NCBI GenBank assembly: GCA_029204225.1
Contig: MU832004.1
Coordinates: 1 to 64,000 of the forward strand
Direction: 5' to 3'
Source: Diphasiastrum complanatum
Lineage: Eukaryota > Streptophyta > Lycopodiopsida > Lycopodiales > Lycopodiaceae
Length of the DNA stretch: 64,000 nt
Both the position numbers and the translations under genes were made by a program. The notes under the pieces were generated by a model that worked only from the letters and a program-made list of their open reading frames with translations, was not told the DNA's origin and ran no database searches. Shown piece after piece: positions 48,930 to 59,855 of the stretch (positions are counted from its first letter, which is position 1; the number at the start of each line of letters is the position of its first letter).

Positions 48930-49400
48930 GTGAATCAGTCATAGTATCGCTTCACTCTTAATCCATCTACTCGGATATCAAGTAAATGTCCTTCGAGATC
49001 TGCTAACTATAATGATCCATTGTTAAAGACTTCAATGACCTTATAAGGTCCCATCCATCTTGTGTGCAATTTCCATGGAAACAACATGTGTCTGCCATCA
49101 TACAGAAGCACATAGTCTCCACATTTAATTTTGTCAGCATCATTTTTGACATTATAATTGCCCGGACCACACCTATAGTTTTAACATCTTCCATCGAGAT
49201 ACCAGGCTCACCAACAGATACTGTGAGACAACAACGGAGACTTTCATGTACTGTCCACTGGAACTAGACTTCTGAACAATTTTCCATGTCTTTGTAAAGA
49301 AAATTGGATTCGCATCACCAACGGGCATGAGGACCGTTTCTTCTGCTGCATAGAATGTTTGCAGATGTTCCACAATCAATAGTATTGGTATGAGAAGATG
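48930..49400 (-). pseudogene. Ty3/gypsy integrase C-terminal fragment
   Basis: In one minus-strand frame (about 49140-48935) the sequence reads KCGDYVLLYDGRHMLFPWKL, then HTRWMGPYKVIEVFNNGSL and LADLEGHLLDIRVDGLRVKR. This is the GPFxV region at the end of gypsy pol, of the Athila/Tat kind. Sequence upstream to 49400 is decayed and the rest of pol is not seen. Confidence 0.7.
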
Positions 49401-49412
49401 ACAGAATGAGAC

Positions 49413-49450
49413 AGCCCACTCGCCGTAGCGGATGGGCTCTTTTTTTTTTT
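49413..49450. repeat. GC-rich foldback 1 followed by a T run
   Basis: AGCCCACTCG pairs with CGGATGGGCT around a short loop (49413-49438), with two mismatches. Eleven T follow. It belongs to a set of four similar hairpins to 51.0 kb. Confidence 0.75.
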
Positions 49451-49469
49451 CTTACTTAAAAAAATTACA

Positions 49470-49740
49470 TAAAAATTCAAGTCTTTGGAAAAATTCGATC
49501 CTTTGGAAAAGATTGAGTCTTTGGAAAAATTCGAGTCTATGGAAGAATTTGAGAAAAATTTGAGTCTTTGGAAAAATTCAAGTCTTCGAAAAAATTCGAG
49601 TCTATGGAAGAATTCGAGAAAAAATTGAGTCTTTGGAAAAATTCGAGTCTTCGAAAAAATACGAGTCTATGGAAAAATTCGAGTCTTCGAAAAAATTTGA
49701 GTCTTGGAAAAATTCGAGTCTTTTGAAGATTGAGTCTTTG
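49470..49740. repeat. Minisatellite with an 18-20 bp unit
   Basis: About a dozen degenerate copies of GAGTCTTTGGAAAAATTC occur (variants GAGTCTATGGAAGAATTC and AAGTCTTCGAAAAAATTC). The minus-strand open frame through it encodes Phe/Arg/Leu-rich repeats. It is a product of the satellite and not evidence of a gene. Confidence 0.9.
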
Positions 49741-49741
49741 G

Positions 49742-49786
49742 GGAGCGCACCCGCCGCCGCAGGTGGGCTCTCTCTTCCTTTTTTTG
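49742..49786. repeat. GC-rich foldback 2 followed by a T run
   Basis: GAGCGCACCCGCC and GGTGGGCTC flank a short GC core, and CTTCCTTTTTTT follows. Same design as the hairpins at 49413, 49905 and 50961. Confidence 0.65.
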
Positions 49787-49796
49787 TTTAAAGTTA

Positions 49797-49800
<4 letters not shown>

Positions 49801-49833
<33 letters not shown>
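49801..49833. repeat. AC microsatellite
   Basis: There are about 16 AC units. Confidence 0.97.
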
Positions 49834-49836
<3 letters not shown>

Positions 49837-49844
49837 GAAACCGA

Positions 49845-49845
<1 letters not shown>

Positions 49846-49877
<32 letters not shown>
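49846..49877. repeat. AT microsatellite
   Basis: There are about 15 AT units. More AT-rich tracts follow at 50040-50160. Confidence 0.95.
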
Positions 49878-49881
<4 letters not shown>

Positions 49882-49904
49882 TATATAAATCCTCAAAAAA
49901 TGAG

Positions 49905-49932
49905 GAGCCCACCCACCGCGGCGGGTGGGCTC
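49905..49932. repeat. GC-rich foldback 3, near-perfect 28-bp palindrome
   Basis: GAGCCCACCCACCG pairs with CGGCGGGTGGGCTC with one mismatch and no loop. It is the cleanest member of the hairpin set. Confidence 0.85.
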
Positions 49933-50153
49933 TCTAAATTTATTATTAATATTAAGATTAGTATTTGAAGATGACAACATCAAGTTTTAAATATATGATA
50001 GTATATATATAAAAGTGTATACATGAATTTTTGATAGTCAATGATATATATATTTAACTTATATATATATATTCTCATATATATACATATGTGAATCTCA
50101 TATATATATAACAATTTTTTTTTTAAATTACATAATTAAGATTATATATATAT

Positions 50154-50158
<5 letters not shown>

Positions 50159-50228
<70 letters not shown>
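50159..50228. repeat. CT microsatellite, about 35 units
   Basis: It is uninterrupted (CT)n. Confidence 0.97.
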
Positions 50229-50232
<4 letters not shown>

Positions 50233-50944
50233 CACACGAGCTAAAAAAAGTTTAAAAAAATTTACCATTTGTCGAAAACGTGAAAATCAATGAGGTTGCA
50301 AGAGTTTTGAAATCTAAAAAATTCAAAGCAATGTAAATTTTTTTGGTAGGCGAGAGAGTTATCATATAGAGATGGGCTATGTTAAAAACCCACAATATGC
50401 TATGGGATTCTACAATTTTGCCACATGTAGTCGTTACATATCAACATATTTCTTCTATACATATATGGTTTTTGGTTTTTTTGGTAGCCTCGCACTAATT
50501 CCATTCCCGCCATAGGCTTAGTTAGTTGAGAAAGATTCAGAGACAAATACTACAATCTAAAAACATGAACAGAGCAAAATAAGCAGCGTATATATAGAGA
50601 CTTGCCATGTCATCAATCCAAGATAGATGCATAAACTGAATCGAAGTTTGAAACAAATTGATGACATGAAAGAGACAAAATACAAAATCGATCTTTTTCA
50701 TTAGGATTGATGAGCTGTATCACGAGGTATAAACACAGATTGTTGAGTTGTAACACCAAGGAGTCAAAACAAAATGTTTTCACATGGATTGATGACCGAG
50801 ACAAAGGCCATCGAAACTCTATAAAAAGAGGTTCACCTCGAGGTTCGTTTCTTAGAATAAAATTTTAAAAAAAACCAGCCTCTGGAAGCTCATGCAAGTC
50901 ATTTTTAAAAATTTTACAAGTGAGCGCTTAAAGGTATTTTTTCT
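50229..50944. other. No gene seen
   Basis: This is AT-rich sequence between the microsatellite and the fourth hairpin. I see no coding similarity in it. Confidence 0.5.
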
Positions 50945-51015
50945 TTACTTAAAAAAAATTGGGAGAGAGCCCACTCGCCGCAGCGGCTGGGTTCTCTCCC
51001 TTTTTTTTAGTAAAA
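50945..51015. repeat. GC-rich foldback 4 with extended A/T arms
   Basis: GGGAGAGAGCCCA pairs with TGGGTTCTCTCCC (one mismatch). Outside these, TTTACTTAAAAAAAA pairs with TTTTTTTTAGTAAA. This is the largest of the four, with about 35-bp arms, and it shows what the outer part of the unit may have looked like. Confidence 0.8.
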
Positions 51016-51129
51016 ATAATTACTCAACAAAGGTTTCCAATACTGTATAGACAACATATGACCAAAACATTGATTTTATAAGTCATTTTCCATCGGACAC
51101 CCGCCGAAAAATTGAAGATGTTTCCAATG

Positions 51130-52504
51130 TCATTGATTATGGTAGCGCATGACTAGTTTTTTAATCTCTCAAACGAAGAAAAGTCCACTTGGGAAGGGGT
51201 AAAAGCAGCTCTCATCACGCCCTTTAAACCAAAAAAGTTTTTGAAAGATCTGTTTCTCCTACTGAGCAAAGTGAAAATGGAAAAAAGAGAAAGGGTTAGG
51301 GACTACATAGAACTGGTCAAACACTTGAGATCCAAATGCAACGCAGCCCTAACTCTCGATGATGTAATCATTATGTGGTTCCTCAAGGGTTTACCAAGAA
51401 GATCAAAAGAGAGCTGAAAAGACTGGAGCAGTATGCTACATTGCAAGAAGCAATGGAAGACGCCATCAAGGAAGAAGATGAGAGTTCAAACGATGAATCA
51501 TATCTGACTACCCCTAATTTGCCGACTCACTCGGTAGCATCATCATCCAATGCTTCCAACATATCAACAGATTTGTTGATAGAGCAAACGATGAAGTTAC
51601 ACAAGCAACAAATGGAACAACTTACGGCGTAGTTTCATCAGAAACTGAAGGCCATGTAGGGAGCTGTAGCACCAACTCCAAATCCACCGGAACAAAATTA
51701 GCTACACTATCCCCGTCGAGAAATTGTATGGTGTTCAATTTGTACCCAAAACCATACAACGAATGACTGTCCAGTCTTGAAACAAAATCTCAAATGAACA
51801 TAGAGGTTTTGCCACCTATGCAACACATTTTGTACGAAATGACATTTTGCCCATTCAGCCCTCGGATCATACAACAAAAGAAGAATCAGTACCAGACTTC
51901 TTATCCTTACCATCAAGGAGCACCGAATGTGGCACCGAGGTATGACGTGCCAAATAATCAGCAACTCATGGCCTTACTTGCACGACCTGGGCCAGCTAAT
52001 AATCAAGTGGCTCATGTAAATCTGGTAGGACAAGAACCACCACCCCAACCTGAGCAGCAGTAGTGTTACAGACCAGAAGAGGCATTTGTTGATCCGACAA
52101 TCAATGAATACTATGCAACCTATGCTGCACAACCTCACCATCAAGGAGGTAAATCTATGGCTGCTGCTATGGATGCGACAAAGGCCATAGAATTGCTGAA
52201 TTTTCTTATAAGAGATAGTATACGGCCTTTTGCAGAGAATGTGAAAACAGGCCCATTTAAGCTTGGAACAAGTGCACCCTTGAATTTAATAATAGTACAA
52301 CCAACAACAGTTCCAGGAAGGATGCCACAGGAAAGACAAAATGCCCATGTTTCTATGCTAGCAGTTATGCGAGAACAAAAGTGGAAGGGAGTGGCCCCAT
52401 CACCACCTCCATCAGTATCAGTGACCGACGACCAACCCTCAGCTGCAGGGCCATACCCGAATGTGAGGGAAGAAGGAAGGATATACCATAAGGTTAGTCA
52501 TTGA
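51130..52504 (+). pseudogene. Ty3/gypsy gag region
   Basis: KVKMEKRERVRDYIELVKHL (near 51270) and the following frame 51375-51632 look like the C-terminal half of a retrotransposon gag. A knuckle-like CSICTQNHTTNDC lies near 51732 in another frame, followed by Pro/Gln-rich sequence (51794-52063). The frame 52157-52504 (MAAAMDATKAIELLNFLIRD) is probably the gag-protease linker. Stops separate the parts. Confidence 0.7.
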
Positions 52505-52681
52505 GTACAGAAGGCACAAGAAGAGGAAGCTACACAAGCAAGAGAAACTCCTGCAAAATCTCAACCTATGAAAGAACCAGCACCACCAGCGGCATTCCCA
52601 GTGAAAATGGATCAAAATGATTACTTGCATCATCACGAATCACCGTTCTATAAGGAAGTACCAGAGGTCCCATAGACAGGT

Positions 52682-53437
52682 GTGCTCACCAGTTTACTGT
52701 CTAGTCATGTGAACTTATCTCTCGGTGAGTTACTACAAATTGCACATCAAGCCAAGAGCATCCTAGCTGAATGGGCCAAAACAGAACTGGAAATAATAGC
52801 AGAAGAGCCCTTATACTGTGCGGGCTATAATGGAACAAGCAACATCCTCCATATTGGGGTAGCCTGGGAGAGTGAAGAACCCAACATCACCCTACCAATC
52901 CACCATAAGAGGTTTGACGATGAAGCAACAGTGGTAGATGGAGGATCGGGTGTAAATCTGATCTCCAGTACGTTGTATCAGAATTGGGATTTTCAAGGAT
53001 TAAAACCAGCAAAATTTGACATCAAATTAGCTGATCAATCCTGTGTAAAACCAAAAGGTGTAGCTAACGACATCCCGGTGAAAATAGCGGGAATGCAGTT
53101 TGTAATCACTTTTGTGGTGATGGACATACCAGAGTCTCCTTCTGCCTACTGTGTTTCACTAGGAAGACCTTGGTTGAGGATCACGCAAGTGGTTCACAAC
53201 TGGGGATCTGGAAAACTCACCTTTGAAAATAGAGAACAGGCTGTAAAGGTTGATCCAACCACATGGGCAGTGAAACCAATTACGGCAAAAGCTAATGATG
53301 GGTCGTTCACCACTGATCGCACAATTGATCACCCAAGGCAAGCCAAGGGAGGTCATTATGACTCTGAAATGAATATTGTGAGATGGACATTGACAACTGT
53401 TGACTGTATGGCTGGACATGCTTGTCAACTGGATTAA
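52682..53437 (+). pseudogene. Ty3/gypsy retropepsin-like protease domain
   Basis: This open frame of 251 codons contains VVDGGSGVNLISSTLYQNW, a D-S/T-G-type aspartic protease site reading DGGSG. The second conserved part is YCVSLGRPWLR (I/L-LGRPWL). It is the longest open stretch of this element. The active-site change suggests it is inactive. Confidence 0.75.
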
Positions 53438-53476
53438 CATCCAGCATCCATCACATCTTCACCCAAGTGCTATACC

Positions 53477-54240
53477 GTGGACACACCAATCACTTTCGGG
53501 GTGAATATGATCAATGTAACATGGCTGTCAATGGAAGCTACTGAGAACTATATGGACGATGACTTAGTCCCTTGGCAACGTGCTTTTATCTACAATAAGG
53601 AGACTGAGCTGACTGATGAGCAGGTCTTGCAACATATGGATCCAGATCGCTATGGATTGAAGAAAGTACCAGCTCAGCCACCACAGAGATCGGCAATGGC
53701 TAAAATCTCCAAGATAGATCCACCCAAGGCACCTGCCAACAAGAAGAATCAGCTGAGACAACGTTATAACTAGGTAATTCGATGGAGTGATCCACCAGAA
53801 GAGGCCATAGCTACGATGGATGTAGATATTTACAATCATGAAGCAAATATCGCACCAGTTCCTAAGAAAGACAACAAGGATGAACCCAACTACATGGGAA
53901 AGAAAGAAAGTGTTGGACTCCTTGAAGTCGGTCTGAATGGACCCAGGCACAACATCATCTTCCTCACAGACAACTGAAAATCCAAAGATTATATGTCGCA
54001 CTAAGATCAACATGCTGAAGGAGGAATCCCGCCAAACGCCAGTTCACGAGATGCTAGAAACCTTCAAGAACTATACTTTAGACGATGTGGTAATCACGAT
54101 GCCGCAAGCACAAAGAAAACCTGATCAAAATCAGAAACCAGCGAAACAAGTTTTTGAAGGAAACGTAACCTATGAATTTAGATGAGCCAGGTGAAGAAGA
54201 GAAGATCGTACATGTGGGAGAATAGTTAACAGCCACTTAA
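53477..54240 (+). pseudogene. Ty3/gypsy linker between protease and RT
   Basis: Frames at 53477-53773 and 53937-54185 have no catalytic motif. The second contains TLDDVVITMPQAQRKP, which recurs in related form at 41.3 kb, so this linker is a family trait. Confidence 0.55.
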
Positions 54241-55480
54241 TTCAAAAGACTATGTGCATTATTGGTGGAATACAAATAGTGCCTCTCTTGGAATTACAAT
54301 GATCTGAAGGGTATACCACCAGCCGTAGTCCAACATACCATACCCTTGGTGGATGGAGCAGTCCCCAAGGTGAGTCGTTACTATCGCTTCAATCCTAACT
54401 ATAGAGAATTGATCAAGTAGGAGTTGCAGAAATTGCTTGATGATGATTTCATTTATGAAATTGAGCACACTAAATGGGTATCGTCGATAGTCATAGTACC
54501 CAAGAAGAACAGCAAAATGCGAATCTGTGTGAACTTGAAAGCATTAAATGCAGTCACCAAAAAGGATCATTTTCTCTTACGGAAAGTGTTCTGGATAGAG
54601 TAGCAGGAATAGAAGCCTACAATTTTTTGGACGGTTTCAGTGGCTACAATCAAGTGAAAATAGCGTCGCGGATGATTAGCACAAGACATCATTTGCCACG
54701 GAATGAGAAACCTATGCCTACAAAGTGATGTCGTTTGGACTTTGTAATGCCTCAAGTACCTTTCAACGAGTATGTAGGCGGCATTCAAAGAATATTTACA
54801 AAAAAATTTGGAGATTTTCTTGGATGATTTGTGCCTACACAGACCTAACTCTGCGCACTTATCCAATTTAGAAAAGGTGCTGAATAAATGCCACGAATAT
54901 CAGATTTCCTTGAACCCAGAGAAGTGTCAGTTTTGGGTGACACATGGCCTCATTCTTGGCCATATAGTATCGAGACACGGGATCACCATAGATCTATCAA
55001 AGATAAGAATCATTGTTGATCTACCACCGCCAGGAATGATCCACGGAGTCTATGTTTTTATGGGTCATGCTAATTACTACCGTATTTTCATTCTAGATTT
55101 TCTAGAGTTAGAACGACCAATCTACAGGCTCACAACGGAATTACACTGGACGAAGAAAGCTCTACAGACTTTCCAGAAACTAAAAGATGCATTAGTCTCA
55201 GCGCCAATATTACGCCCACCCAATTGGTCCATAGAATTTCATGTGCATACGGATGCATCAAAGTATGTAGTGGGAGCAGTCTTAACCCAGCCAAGTGAAC
55301 ACAAAAAAGATTTTTCAATCCAATTTGCTAGTCGATAACTCGATGATTTAGAAATAAACTATTCAACCAGAGAGCGAGAGGAACTGGCTATGATCTATGT
55401 GGTTAAGAAATTTCAACATTACTTGATGGCCACACATTTTGCTTTTTATACAGACCATCATTATCTGCTAGTCTATTAGT
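54241..55480 (+). pseudogene. Ty3/gypsy reverse transcriptase and RNase H, degenerate
   Basis: RT motifs: LQKLLDDDFIYEIEHTKWVS with SIVIVPKKNSKMRICVNLKA (54420-54550), then the catalytic region as EIFLDDLCLHRPNSAHLSNL (54808), where YxDD is changed to FLDD. Next is CQFWVTHGLILGHIVSRHGI (54930-54980), then RNase H as FHVHTDASKYVVGAVLTQPS and INYSTREREELAMIYVVKKF (55230-55420). The element breaks off near 55480 before integrase. Confidence 0.85.
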
Positions 55481-56011
55481 GACTTGCTTTTGATAAAATA
55501 TTTTTCAAAACACATTAACAATGCTCGTCAGAATGGCTGCACTAGCTAAAATTGAAACATAATGAATCAAACCTTGAGCTATGTACGACGGTTTTGAAAC
55601 TAGAATTTGACTTGTCTAGGCTCAAGGGCCAACTCCTTGCTAAGCTCTTGCCTTTGCTTGTCGTCAAAATGTGGGCATTCTTTGAATAACCTAAAACTGG
55701 TGTTTAATACCACCAGCCATCACACTCGGCTCTCCCTATCTTTTGGCCTGGAGGTACATCCTGGCTCATGCACATGATCTCCATCCACCAACTCCCAGGT
55801 AGACTGAGTGAACAGAAAGAGGAAAACCCCACCACTATATAGACATAGCACAGTGGGTCCCATCAAGCATGGTCCTGCCGGTGACACGTGACCACTTAGA
55901 ATGGTGATGCGTGGCACCCTAACATGTCAAAAACTCCAGTCTTGCATCATGCCCCTTGCGAGGCCATCACTGAAGGGCGTACCGTTATGGTACATAACTT
56001 TCCCCCCCCCT
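55481..56011. other. Unassigned stretch between elements
   Basis: I recognise no coding sequence. A pure run of C (CCCCCCCCCC, about 56003-56012) sits just at the junction with the duplicated copia 3' end. Confidence 0.45.
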
Positions 56012-56642
56012 TGTAGTGCTGCACAAGAAGCTATATGGTTGAGACAAATCTTGGAAGAAATTGGCATGAGGCAGAAAAATCCCACGACTTTACATAGCGA
56101 CATTCAGAGTGGCATTCAGCTAGCAAAGAATCTAGTGCTCCATGCGAGAACTAAACACATTGAGATTCAATATCACTTCATACGTGAGAGGCTGCTGAGT
56201 CGTGAAATTCATGTTGTTCATTGTAGCACAGAAGAACAACTAGATGATATTTTCACTAAGCCACTTACTGGAGAAAAGTTTGATAAGTTTAGATCAAAAC
56301 TTTATGTACTTAAAGTTTGTTGACTTTAAAGCTATGTATATGACTGTATAAAAAGTGACTCTACTGGAGAGAGTTAGAATTAAAGTTAGAATCACTGTGT
56401 TACTGTACTGTGGGTCCTATCAGTGGATAAGGATCAGTTGGCCTCGCCACGAGGCAAGTCGACGGGACACGCGTCCCGCCAACGGCAACCTGGGTCATGC
56501 ATGGGTTGTCTGAGTGAACAACTGTATGTACAGTGTAATTTCATTTTGAGAAATACAGTCGCTATGTGAGCTTGCTAAGGAGAGTGTTTTCTGTCTGTGT
56601 TACTGTGTAGCATGATCTGTGTTCCTGTGCAAAGCAAATTCT
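56012..56642 (+). mobile_element. 5'-truncated second copy of a copia RNase H end plus 3' LTR
   Basis: It matches 45986-46622 closely along its whole length. The RNase H part 56012-56323 reads AIWLRQILEEIGMRQKNPTT through VLHARTKHIEIQYHFIRERL to a stop after LYVLKVC. The LTR copy is at about 56365-56642 (GTTAGAATTAAAG ... GCAAATTCTAA). Everything upstream of the last third of RNase H is missing. Confidence 0.85.
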
Positions 56643-56830
56643 AAGTCGTAACTCATCGGTAAGCTGTTGAGAAGTGTATACATGAGCTACTATTTTTTCA
56701 CTGGTGCTCCAACCACCTCCAATTGTCTGGCGATTCTTTTGAGCTTCTCGATGTACTCAACCATGCTTCCGTTCTCCTACAACTTGCTCCCTGCTAACTA
56801 CCTCTGTAAGGAAGAGACAGGGGTACGGAA
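56643..56830 (-). pseudogene. Ty1/copia gag fragment
   Basis: The minus strand reads ENGSMVEYIEKLKRIARQLE, then VVGAPVKK and a decayed YTLLNSLPMSYD. This is the common UBN2-type gag segment. The same segment on the plus strand at 57260-57370 (LEKMKGLARQLEVAGA) is related. It begins immediately after the duplicated LTR. Confidence 0.65.
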
Positions 56831-57374
56831 TCTGTGCGATCGATAGGATTAGTGAAGGATTAAGCCAAGCAATGATCAGAAGGATGGAAGCGCAGGGACA
56901 TGTTGAACACCAAACGATCGAAAGGTTTGAAGGAGAAAATATGCTCTATGGAAGTGGAGGATCAAAATGATCCTCGAATAGAACGGACTATGGGGGATCA
57001 TGGAGGGAATAGAGGCTCCTCCTGCAGCTGATAGGAAAGGTGTTCTGAATGCTGAGGTAGCCAGAGCATTCTAGGTGTGGGAAAAGAAAGCATTTGCCAC
57101 GATCTGTTAAGGTCTGAGCGAGGTGCCCGCTTCACAAGTGTAGGATGCTAAGAATTTTGCGACAGTGTGGAAGACACTTGAAGGGATATACAAAGCGAAG
57201 AGTGTGATGAACATGCTGCTTCTGAGGAGGAAATTGGCCACCACCAAGATGGCAGAAGGTGAGTCTCTCATGGAGCATCTTGAGAAGATGAAGGGCTTGG
57301 CGAGGCAACTGGAAGTGGCTGGAGCAGCGGTGGAAAGGACTCACCTTGTCTTCACAATCTTGGGAAGCTTGTAA

Positions 57375-57950
57375 TGACCACTAGAGAGAACTCCTAAGAT
57401 GAGAATAGGAAAACACGAGAGAGATTGTGGAGCAAAACCACCCAACCAAACTTAGATCCCAAGCTCCCAATCCATGCCATGTGATAGCAAGAGGAGAAGA
57501 GTTCTACTAGTAACCTAGACCAAAGTCGTCGACAGAATAATCACTACCTCAATATATAGAGAGTAGGATCATGTGCATGAGTACATGCAATTCCCATGTA
57601 GGTCAACTATAAATATATCACAGCTCTTCATGCATATCTCCTGCCTATATCAGTCACACATATATGCACTACTCCATATGTCTTAATTAGAGTGTACGGG
57701 TCCTCTCAAAGTCATTAGTCACCAACAGGCCCCGATGTGGAATAAAATTTAGGCATGACCAATAATCTCGAACATTGGAGGGCCAGTCTACCATATTAGA
57801 ACTATTCGAGGTCCTTAACTAAATAATGGCCATAATAATGCTTGTCTGTCTCTTACAATCCATTGATAATGGTACTTGCGAGTACAATCCATTGATAATG
57901 GTACTTGCGAGTACTTGTGCTGAGGATCTCGAACTCAAAATAACGTGGTG
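57375..57950. other. Insertion of about 575 bp inside the copia gag
   Basis: Gag reading stops at TILGSL (57370) and zinc-knuckle upstream sequence resumes near 57950. The stretch between has no copia similarity. Near its end is a 29-bp perfect tandem duplication (57854-57882 and 57883-57911, TACAATCCATTGATAATGGT...). It could be a solo LTR of another element, but I could not find clear ends. Confidence 0.5.
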
Positions 57951-59727
57951 CAGAGGCTGTTATAGGAAGACGAGAGAAGGAAGAGTCAGATGGGAACAGA
58001 GGAGTTGGCTTGGATCGGAAGGATGTCATCTGGGAGATTTGGAGATAACCGAGACAATGGGAAGAAGCAAGGATCGGACAAGAAACATTACCACGATGGC
58101 AGTGGAGAAAGATGGCATGGGCGATCAGGGAAGGCCCAACAAGGTGAGCGCAAGAAAGATATCAACTGCTATTACTGCAGCAACAGCGGCCGCATAGCCA
58201 GAGAGTGCAACAAAAGGGCAGAAGACACGAAGAAGAAGAATGTGGCACAAGCGAATGTAGCAGAGGAAGAGAAAGAGGAGGAGGACATAGCTTTCATGGC
58301 AATAGAAGAAGAGAAGCGCAACAGAGGGGCAAGAGTCAAACACACCCCAAGGAAGGGATGCTATCAGGACGGCCCCATTGAGATCACAAGCTCCGAAGAT
58401 GGCATGGAAAAGGACAAAACCTGGTACTTGGACTCTCGTGCCACAGCACACATGACAAACAATAAAGACATGCTAACGGACTATGTTGAAAACCACCAAG
58501 AGAAGAGAGTGGTCGTGGGAAAAAATACGGTGATTCGATCACCAAGAAACGGAAGTGTCGTATTGAAACTCGAAGGAGAGAGAAAAGGGTTGTTAAGGGG
58601 CGTGATGTTTGTTCCAAAGATCTCCAAAAATCTCTTGTCTGTTAGAAAATTTACTCAAAGTTTATTGGAGCTAAGATTTGTAATAAACAAGTGTCTGATC
58701 TTCAAAGATGGAGAGATGCTGACCAATTAATAGAAGAGAGGGGACTGTACAAGATGAGCTTTGGAGCAATCACCAACCATCAAGCGTGCATAGCTGTTTT
58801 GAGAACCAGAAAGGATGCCTTGTGGCATAGGAGGTTGGGAAACTTGGGAGCAAACACGTTGGAAACAATGAAAATGAAGGAACTTGTGACAGGATTTGAC
58901 TACGATGAGGGTGAGGAGCCATATCTATGCCAGAGTTGTGTTCTTGGAAGACAGCACAGGGAACCATTTAAAAGAAGGAGCGAAACTGTGACAACAACGG
59001 TTTTGGAGCTGATACACACAGAACGTGTGTGGACCCATAAATGCAGAATCCCTGGGGCACTCGAAGCAAAGAGTTTGTCGCGCTGATAGAAACGTAGACA
59101 GGCCAGAAGGTAAAGAGGGTCAGATCAGATTATGAGGGGAAATTCATTGGGAAAAATTCAAAGGATTTTGCTAGGAAAAGAGGATACATCAGGAGTATAC
59201 CATGTCATACTCTCCCCAGCAAAACGGGATCGCTGAGTACAATAAACTCACTCTTATGAACATGGCTAGGAGCATGTTGTACGACAAAGTGTTGCCAAGA
59301 TCCTGTGGGCAGAAGCAGTTAGTGCGGCAACTTATATCTCGAACAGGGTGCCGAGCCGAGTGTTAAAGGATGAGATACTAGAGACTGTATGGTCAGGGGA
59401 GAAACCTTCGGTGGGGCACATGAAGATATTTGGAAGCAAGGCTTACGCTCACGTTCCAGAGAAACTGAGGAAGAAATTGGATCCAAGAGGCTTTCCTTGC
59501 ATATTTGTAGGATATCCAGAGAATGCATATGGATATAAAGTACTCAATCCTCAGACATCTAAAGTGGTTTTATCTAGGGATGTAATATTCAATGAAGATG
59601 AAGAAAGAGGGACAGAGAAACAGGGACGAGTGAAAGGTAGGCGAAATACGTGATGTTAGACAATGAACCTGTGCTTTAACCAAGAGAGCAACACAGAGGC
59701 AAGAGACAGAGAAATGAGCGACGATGA

Positions 59728-59855
59728 AATGCCGGAGGTTCCAGCATTAGAAGAGATGATCAAGGAACCAAGAAGATCACATAGATTGGGTAATGCCGGA
59801 GGTTCCAGCATTAGAAGAGATGATCAAGGAACCAAGAAGATCACAAAGATTGGGT
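59728..59855 (+). repeat. 64-bp tandem duplication in the copia linker
   Basis: Copies 59728-59791 and 59792-59855 begin AATGCCGGAGGTTCCAGCAT and differ at one base (CACATAGATT / CACAAAGATT). The unit is not a multiple of three, so it shifts the frame. Confidence 0.95.

Noticed and set aside
49537-49983. Minus-strand open frame of 148 codons with Phe/Arg/Leu repeats
   Set aside because: It translates the minisatellite and the AC and AT tracts. The repeated peptide follows the DNA repeat unit and is not evidence of selection on a protein.
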